Both the position numbers and the translations under genes were made by a program. A model generated the notes under the pieces. It made no database searches. It was not told the DNA's origin and saw only the letters and a list, made by a program, of their open reading frames with translations. A stretch of 64,000 bases of DNA from CBDDBU01 sp965226045. Its GTDB lineage: Bacteria > Pseudomonadota > Alphaproteobacteria > VGEJ01. The stretch spans positions 186,001 to 250,000 of the forward strand of contig CBDDBU010000026.1 of assembly GCA_965226045.1 (NCBI GenBank), read 5' to 3'. Each line of letters begins with the position of its first letter. Within the stretch, counting starts at the first letter, position 1. Of the stretch, positions 59,642 through 64,000 are shown one piece after another.

Positions 59642-60529
59642 CTACAGCGCCTCCGCGCCCGAGATGATCTCAATGAGTTCACTGGTGATCACCGCTTGGC
59701 GGGTACGATTGTAGCTGAGCGTAAGTCGATTGATCATGTCGCCGGCGTTGCGGGTGGCGCTGTCCATCGCGGTCATGCGCGCGCCTTGCTCGCTCGCCGC
59801 GTTCTCCAGTAGGGCGCGATAGATCTGCACCGCCAAGTTGCGAGGCACCAACGCCGCGAGAATTTCGGCCTCGTCGGGCTCGAACTCCGGGATCGCGCCC
59901 GTCTCGTCACCAGCCGAGGCGTCCGGATCCAGCGCTATGGCAGCCGGGATCAGCTGGCGCTCGGTCACGACTTGCGTCATCACCGTCACGAAGGTGTCGA
60001 AGAAGATCGTGCAAACGTCGAACGCACCTTCATCGTAGAGCGCGATGATGCGTTCCGCGATCGGCACCGCGTCGCCGAACGACAATCGGCGGACACCGCT
60101 GAGGTCGACCTCATCAACCATCAGCCCACCGAACTCGCGCCGCAACATGTCGCGACCCTTGCGGCCTACGCACAGCACCTTGACGGTACGGCCCTCCGTC
60201 ACCAGACCGCGAATGCGCAGCCTTGCCGCGCGCGCGATCGACGAGTTGAAACCACCGCACAGGCCCCGCTCGGCGGTGGCGACCACAATAAGGTGGCTCG
60301 CCTCCGCGCCAGTTCCGACCAACAATCGCGGCGCCGCCTCGTTGTCGCCAAGGCTTGCGGCGAGCGAGGCCAGCATGCGCTCCATCCGCTCGGCATACGG
60401 GCGGGCGGCCTCGGCCTGCTCCTGGGCGCGACGCAGCTTGGACGCCGCCACCATCTTCATCGCCAGCGTGATTTTCTGGGTCGATCGCACGCTGGCGATG
60501 CGATTGCGTAGGTCTTTGAGGCTCGGCAT
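59642..60529 (-). CDS. atpG: F1 ATP synthase gamma subunit
   Basis: The rotor shaft of F1 has 295 aa. The family start MPSLKDLRNRIASVRSTQKI and TLAMKMVAASKLRRAQ is complete, followed by RGLCGGFNSSIARAARLRIR and the C-terminal helix signature EQGARMTAMDSATRNAGDMI with NRLTLSYNRTRQAVIT. It lies between atpA (47 bp) and atpD (25 bp). Confidence 0.98.
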   Translation of the reverse strand: MPSLKDLRNRIASVRSTQKITLAMKMVAASKLRRAQEQAEAARPYAERMERMLASLAASLGDNEAAPRLLVGTGAEASHLIVVATAERGLCGGFNSSIARAARLRIRGLVTEGRTVKVLCVGRKGRDMLRREFGGLMVDEVDLSGVRRLSFGDAVPIAERIIALYDEGAFDVCTIFFDTFVTVMTQVVTERQLIPAAIALDPDASAGDETGAIPEFEPDEAEILAALVPRNLAVQIYRALLENAASEQGARMTAMDSATRNAGDMINRLTLSYNRTRQAVITSELIEIISGAEAL

Positions 60530-60576
60530 CGGTTCAGTCGATCAGCGGGCGCGTCGACGCCTTACACCGCAGACAC

Positions 60577-62109
60577 CTACGCGAAGCTCTTGGCGAAGCC
60601 ATCGATGACACTGGTAAGCCTCTTGTCGGTCTCGTCGGAAAGCTCGCCCTCGACACGAATCGTCTCCAGGAGATCGTGGTGTTTGTCCCGTATTTCCGCG
60701 ATCACGCCCTCTTCGAAGCGACGCACATCGCCGACGTCGATCTTGTCGAGGTAGCCGCGCACGCCGGTGAGGATCGAGATCACCTGCTCTTCGATCACCA
60801 TCGGCGCATACTGATCTTGCTTGAGTAGCTCGGTCAGTCTGGCGCCGCGTCTGAGCAGCCGTTGAGTCGCCGGATCAAGGTCCGAGCCAAACTGGGCGAA
60901 GGCCGCCATCTCGCGATACTGGGCGAGTTCGAGTTTGATGCGGCCGGCGACCTGCCTCATCGCCTTGACCTGCGCGGCCGAGCCAACACGACTGACCGAG
61001 AGGCCGACGTTCACGGCCGGGCGAATACCTTGATAGAACAGATCCGACTCGAGAAATATCTGACCGTCGGTGATTGAAATAACATTGGTCGGGATGTAGG
61101 CCGAGACGTCGTTGGCCTGGGTCTCGATCACGGGCAGCGCCGTGAGCGACCCCGAGCCCTGCTCTTCGTTCATCTTGGCCGCCCGCTCCAACAGCCGCGA
61201 ATGCAGATAGAACACGTCGCCCGGGTAGGCTTCGCGGCCCGGCGGCCGGCGCAGCAGCAGCGACATCTGTCGGTAGGCCACCGCGTGCTTGGACAAATCG
61301 TCGTAAATGATGACGGCGTGCATGCCGTTGTCGCGGAAGAACTCGCCCATGGCGCAGCCGGCATAGGGCGCAAGGAACTGCAGCGGCGCCGGTTCCGACG
61401 CCGTCGCCGCGACCACGATGCAGTAGTCCAGCGCGCCGTAGTCCCCGAGGGTCTTGACCACCTGGGCGACGGTTGACCGCTTCTGCCCAATCGCGACATA
61501 CACGCAATACAGTTTCTTGGTTTCATCGTCGGTCTGGTTCACCGACTTTTGGTTGACGATGGTATCGATGGCCAATGCCGTCTTGCCGGTTTGCCTGTCG
61601 CCAATTATCAATTCGCGCTGGCCGCGACCGATCGGGATCAAGCTATCGAGCGCCTTCAAGCCGGTTTGCATCGGCTCGTGAACCGACCGGCGTGCGATAA
61701 TCCCGGGTGCCTTGACCTCGACCCGGCGGCGTTCCGTCGTCTCGATTGGTCCCTTGCCATCGATCGGATTGCCAAGGGCGTCGGCGACCCGTCCCAACAA
61801 CGCTTTCCCGACCGGGACATCCACGATGGCGCTCGTACGTTTGACTATATCGCCTTCCTTGATGTCGCGATCGTCGCCGAGAATGACCACGCCGACGTTG
61901 TCGCTCTCAAGGTTCAACGCCATGGCCGTCGTGCCGTTCTCGAACTCGACCATCTCACCGGCCTGCACGTTGTCCAGACCGTGGACGCGGGCAATGCCGT
62001 CGCCCACGGACAGAACCTGGCCGACCTCCGACACTTCGGCTTCGGTGTCGAAGTGTTCGATCTGTTTTTTGAGGATCTCCGAGACCTCGGCGGCACGGAT
62101 GTCCATCAT
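60577..62109 (-). CDS. atpA: F1 ATP synthase alpha subunit
   Basis: The non-catalytic nucleotide-binding subunit has 510 aa. Walker A is GDRQTGKTALAIDTIVNQ. Family regions are IRAAEVSEILKKQIEHFD at the N-terminus, VGRVADALGNPIDGKGP-like text as LLGRVADALGNPIDGKG, and VSRVGSAAQVKAMRQVAG. The start overlaps the atpH stop (ATGATG), so translation of the two is coupled. Either of the two adjacent ATG codons, 62109 or 62106, could be used. Confidence 0.98.
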   Translation of the reverse strand: MMDIRAAEVSEILKKQIEHFDTEAEVSEVGQVLSVGDGIARVHGLDNVQAGEMVEFENGTTAMALNLESDNVGVVILGDDRDIKEGDIVKRTSAIVDVPVGKALLGRVADALGNPIDGKGPIETTERRRVEVKAPGIIARRSVHEPMQTGLKALDSLIPIGRGQRELIIGDRQTGKTALAIDTIVNQKSVNQTDDETKKLYCVYVAIGQKRSTVAQVVKTLGDYGALDYCIVVAATASEPAPLQFLAPYAGCAMGEFFRDNGMHAVIIYDDLSKHAVAYRQMSLLLRRPPGREAYPGDVFYLHSRLLERAAKMNEEQGSGSLTALPVIETQANDVSAYIPTNVISITDGQIFLESDLFYQGIRPAVNVGLSVSRVGSAAQVKAMRQVAGRIKLELAQYREMAAFAQFGSDLDPATQRLLRRGARLTELLKQDQYAPMVIEEQVISILTGVRGYLDKIDVGDVRRFEEGVIAEIRDKHHDLLETIRVEGELSDETDKRLTSVIDGFAKSFA

Positions 62110-62663
62110 CCAACCCCTCTCATGGCGAGCTTGAGATTGTGCAACTGAGTGCGCAGCGAGGTGTCGAGCATGCGTGAGCCCAGACGCACCACCAGCCCGC
62201 CGATCAAACCCTCATCGACATGGCTGGTCAGGTTGACCTCGCGGCCCACGGCCCGCGAAAGATTGGCCTTGAGCGCATCGATTTGGGCCGCGCTAAGCGC
62301 CCGAGCCGAGGTGACGTCGGCCCCGACCTCACCGCGATGCTCGGCGAGCCGCGCTCGATAGAGACGGACCACCTGGGTGAGAATGAATAGCCGACGATTG
62401 CGCGCCAATAAGCCGACAAATCGCCGCACCAGGTCGATCGGACCCGCCCTTTCGAGCACCGCCGCTACCGCGCGCCCCTGCTCCTCGCGGCTCAGGATAG
62501 GGCTGCGGATCAGTCGGGCGAAGTCGGCGCTCTCGTCAATCAGCGTCGCCAACCCGGCGAGGTCGTGGCCGACTTCGTCCAACACTTTTTGATCGCGAGC
62601 CAACCCGAACAACGCGTTCGCGTAGCGGCCGGCGAGTCCGGATGTCAAAGATAGGTCGGCCAC
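62106..62663 (-). CDS. atpH: F1 ATP synthase delta subunit
   Basis: The delta subunit ties F1 to the peripheral stalk. The 185-aa protein starts at a GTG at 62663 (62666 is also possible), giving MADLSLTSGLAGRYANALFG; the frame extends upstream without similarity. Conserved parts are LAGLATLIDESADFARLIRS, then RFVGLLARNRRLFILTQVV and the terminal VDEGLIGGLVVRLGSRMLDT. It is the first gene of atpHAGDC. The F0 genes are not in the window, as is usual for Alphaproteobacteria where they form another operon. Confidence 0.94.
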   Translation of the reverse strand: MADLSLTSGLAGRYANALFGLARDQKVLDEVGHDLAGLATLIDESADFARLIRSPILSREEQGRAVAAVLERAGPIDLVRRFVGLLARNRRLFILTQVVRLYRARLAEHRGEVGADVTSARALSAAQIDALKANLSRAVGREVNLTSHVDEGLIGGLVVRLGSRMLDTSLRTQLHNLKLAMRGVG

Positions 62664-62867
62664 CACCTGGTTTGGTCCTGGTTGTTGCGATGGGTTCCGC
62701 GCGCGACTGGCTTTAACCAATATCCGCGATTGGATTGATCCAACACGATTGGCTTGATCCAACAAGAAAACGACGGCCACAGCCATCCGGCGCGCCGTCG
62801 TTCGGGCCGCGATTACGTAGCACAGCACCTGGGGTCGCGCAAGCTGAGCCGGGCCGTCGGCGCGGGC

Positions 62868-64000
62868 TCAGATCAGCTTGCCGGGATTCATGATGCCGTC
62901 GGGGTCGAGCGCCCTCTTGACCCGCCGCATCAGCTCAATTTCCACCGCCGGCTTGTAGCGCCGGATGCTTTTGCGTTTGATCCGACCAAGGCCGTGCTCG
63001 GCACTGATACTGCCATCGAGCTCGGCCGCGATGTCGTGGACGATCCGGTTCAATCGCTCCTCGCGCGCGCGAAAGGCCTCTACCGTCAGGTCGGGCGGCT
63101 GACCCAGGTTGAAGTGGATATTGCCATCGCCGAGATGACCGAAGGCCACGGGGCGCACCCCCGGCAGCTCGGCGCGCACGGCGGCCTCGGCCCGTGACAT
63201 GAACTCAACGATGCGCGAGATAGGCACCGCTACGTCGTGCTTGATGCTCGCGCCGTCATGCCGTTCGGCCTCGGGTATACTCTCGCGCAGTCGCCACAAG
63301 TCCCGTGCCTGAGCCGTGCTCTCGGCGATCACCGCATCGCGTATACCGCCGGAGTCGTGAGCACGGGCCAGCGTATCCTCGAGCGCCGGCCGCAATGTTT
63401 CGCTCTCGGCCGAGGTCGAGAGCGCGGCGAGTACATACCAGGGGTGTTGCCCAGCGAGCGGGTCGATGCAGCCGGGAATATGGCGCAGCACCAACTCCAG
63501 CGTGGCCGCCGAGATCAGTTCGAACGCGTCGACCCGACCGCCACTTCGTCGCCGCAAGCTCGCCAGCAGATCGCAGGCGGCGGCAACATCGCCCATGGCG
63601 ACAAACGCAGTCTGCACATCGCGCGGGCGCGGAAACAGGCGCAGTACGGCGGCTGTGATAACGCCCAGCGTGCCCTCGCCGCCGATGAACAGCTGTTTGA
63701 GGTCGTAGCCGGTATTGTCCTTGCGCAGCCCCCGGAGCCCGTCCCACAGGCGACCATCAGGCAGTACTACCTCAAGGCCGAGCACGAGCTCGCGCGCGTT
63801 GCCATAGCGCAACACATTGATGCCGCCCGCGTTGGTGGAAATATTGCCGCCGATTTGGCAACTGCCTTCTGCCGCGAGGCTCAAGGGGAACAGGCGGTCG
63901 GCCGCAGCCGCCGCCGCTTGCACATCGGCCAGCACGCAGCCGGCCTCGACGGTGAGAGTATCGTTGGCGGGATCGACCGCCCTCACCTGGTTGAGCCGGG
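62868..64000 (-). CDS. FAD-linked oxidase (D-lactate/2-hydroxyglutarate dehydrogenase-like), 5' end outside window
   Basis: This flavoenzyme of the GlcD/DLD family oxidises D-2-hydroxy acids and passes electrons to the quinone pool or an electron-transfer flavoprotein. The frame is open to the right edge (LNQVRAVDPANDTLTVEAG), so the first part of the FAD-binding domain lies beyond 64000. Visible are the PCMH-fold motifs GSCQIGGNISTNAGG and FIGGEGTLGVITAAVLRL, the substrate-domain FGHLGDGNIHFNLG with metal-binding His residues, and the C-terminal SAEHGLGRIKRKSIRRYKP with DPDGIMNPGKLI. About 377 residues are visible. It is upstream of atpH on the same strand but 204 bp apart. Confidence 0.93.
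   Translation of the reverse strand, partial: RLNQVRAVDPANDTLTVEAGCVLADVQAAAAAADRLFPLSLAAEGSCQIGGNISTNAGGINVLRYGNARELVLGLEVVLPDGRLWDGLRGLRKDNTGYDLKQLFIGGEGTLGVITAAVLRLFPRPRDVQTAFVAMGDVAAACDLLASLRRRSGGRVDAFELISAATLELVLRHIPGCIDPLAGQHPWYVLAALSTSAESETLRPALEDTLARAHDSGGIRDAVIAESTAQARDLWRLRESIPEAERHDGASIKHDVAVPISRIVEFMSRAEAAVRAELPGVRPVAFGHLGDGNIHFNLGQPPDLTVEAFRAREERLNRIVHDIAAELDGSISAEHGLGRIKRKSIRRYKPAVEIELMRRVKRALDPDGIMNPGKLI

Overview
The window is high-GC DNA from an aerobic alphaproteobacterium. It most resembles Rhodospirillales or close relatives. I infer this from gene content and order, not from a marker gene. The clues are an atpHAGDC cluster without F0 genes, a petABC (bc1) operon, the DUF1285 - CoA-NUDIX - DUF6111 - CCA-transferase operon facing a MoxR - DUF58 - DUF4159 cluster, and a HIG1-type small protein near a PduO-type cobalamin adenosyltransferase. 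I saw no tRNA, rRNA or CRISPR array.

Region 1 (1-13.6 kb) is mixed metabolism. It holds the end of an EnvZ-like sensor kinase, a 2-hydroxyacid dehydrogenase, a glycerol kinase pseudogene with four lesions, msrB, a DenD-like dehydrogenase and an unrecognised two-gene unit whose first product looks like an ADP-ribosyltransferase-fold protein. A minus-strand run follows (formyltransferase-like, FIST, ATP sulfurylase, HDAC-like), then a frameshifted SDR gene, hemF and trmL.

Region 2 (13.7-38.9 kb) is mostly intact chromosomal core. It carries petABC with a clear terminator, two amidase clusters (one with an AtzG-like small partner), msrA, upp, a molybdopterin oxidoreductase and a deletion scar joining an AAA ATPase gene to a DUF4276 gene. 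It continues with a 2-oxoacid dehydrogenase E1 alpha/beta pair plus a lone lipoyl-domain protein, an HpcH/HpaI aldolase, two SGNH hydrolases, the CCA/NUDIX operon, and the MoxR/DUF58/DUF4159/large membrane protein operon.

Region 3 (38.9-56.1 kb) is a zone of insertion-sequence activity and gene decay. Three 1,450-bp IS256-family copies (each with its own perfect 8-bp target duplication), one IS1182-family element (9-bp duplication) and one IS21-family element (7-bp duplication) can be delimited to the base. They break a LysR regulator, a GAF - class III cyclase - HD-GYP gene and a pyridoxamine-phosphate-oxidase-like gene. A sugar-type ABC transporter (binding protein and two permeases, no ATPase), an ACT-like protein, an unknown small gene and the HIG1-type gene lie among them.

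Region 4 (56.2-64 kb) is core again: cobalamin adenosyltransferase, a ferritin-like protein, atpCDGAH read on the minus strand, and the start-truncated (by the window) FAD-linked oxidase.

Together these suggest a respiring heterotroph (bc1 plus F1 ATPase, ABC sugar uptake, amide and 2-oxoacid catabolism, methionine sulfoxide repair) whose accessory genes are being eroded by IS insertions, frameshifts and nonsense mutations. The least explained intact locus is the ART-like gene with its small partner at 5516-6409.
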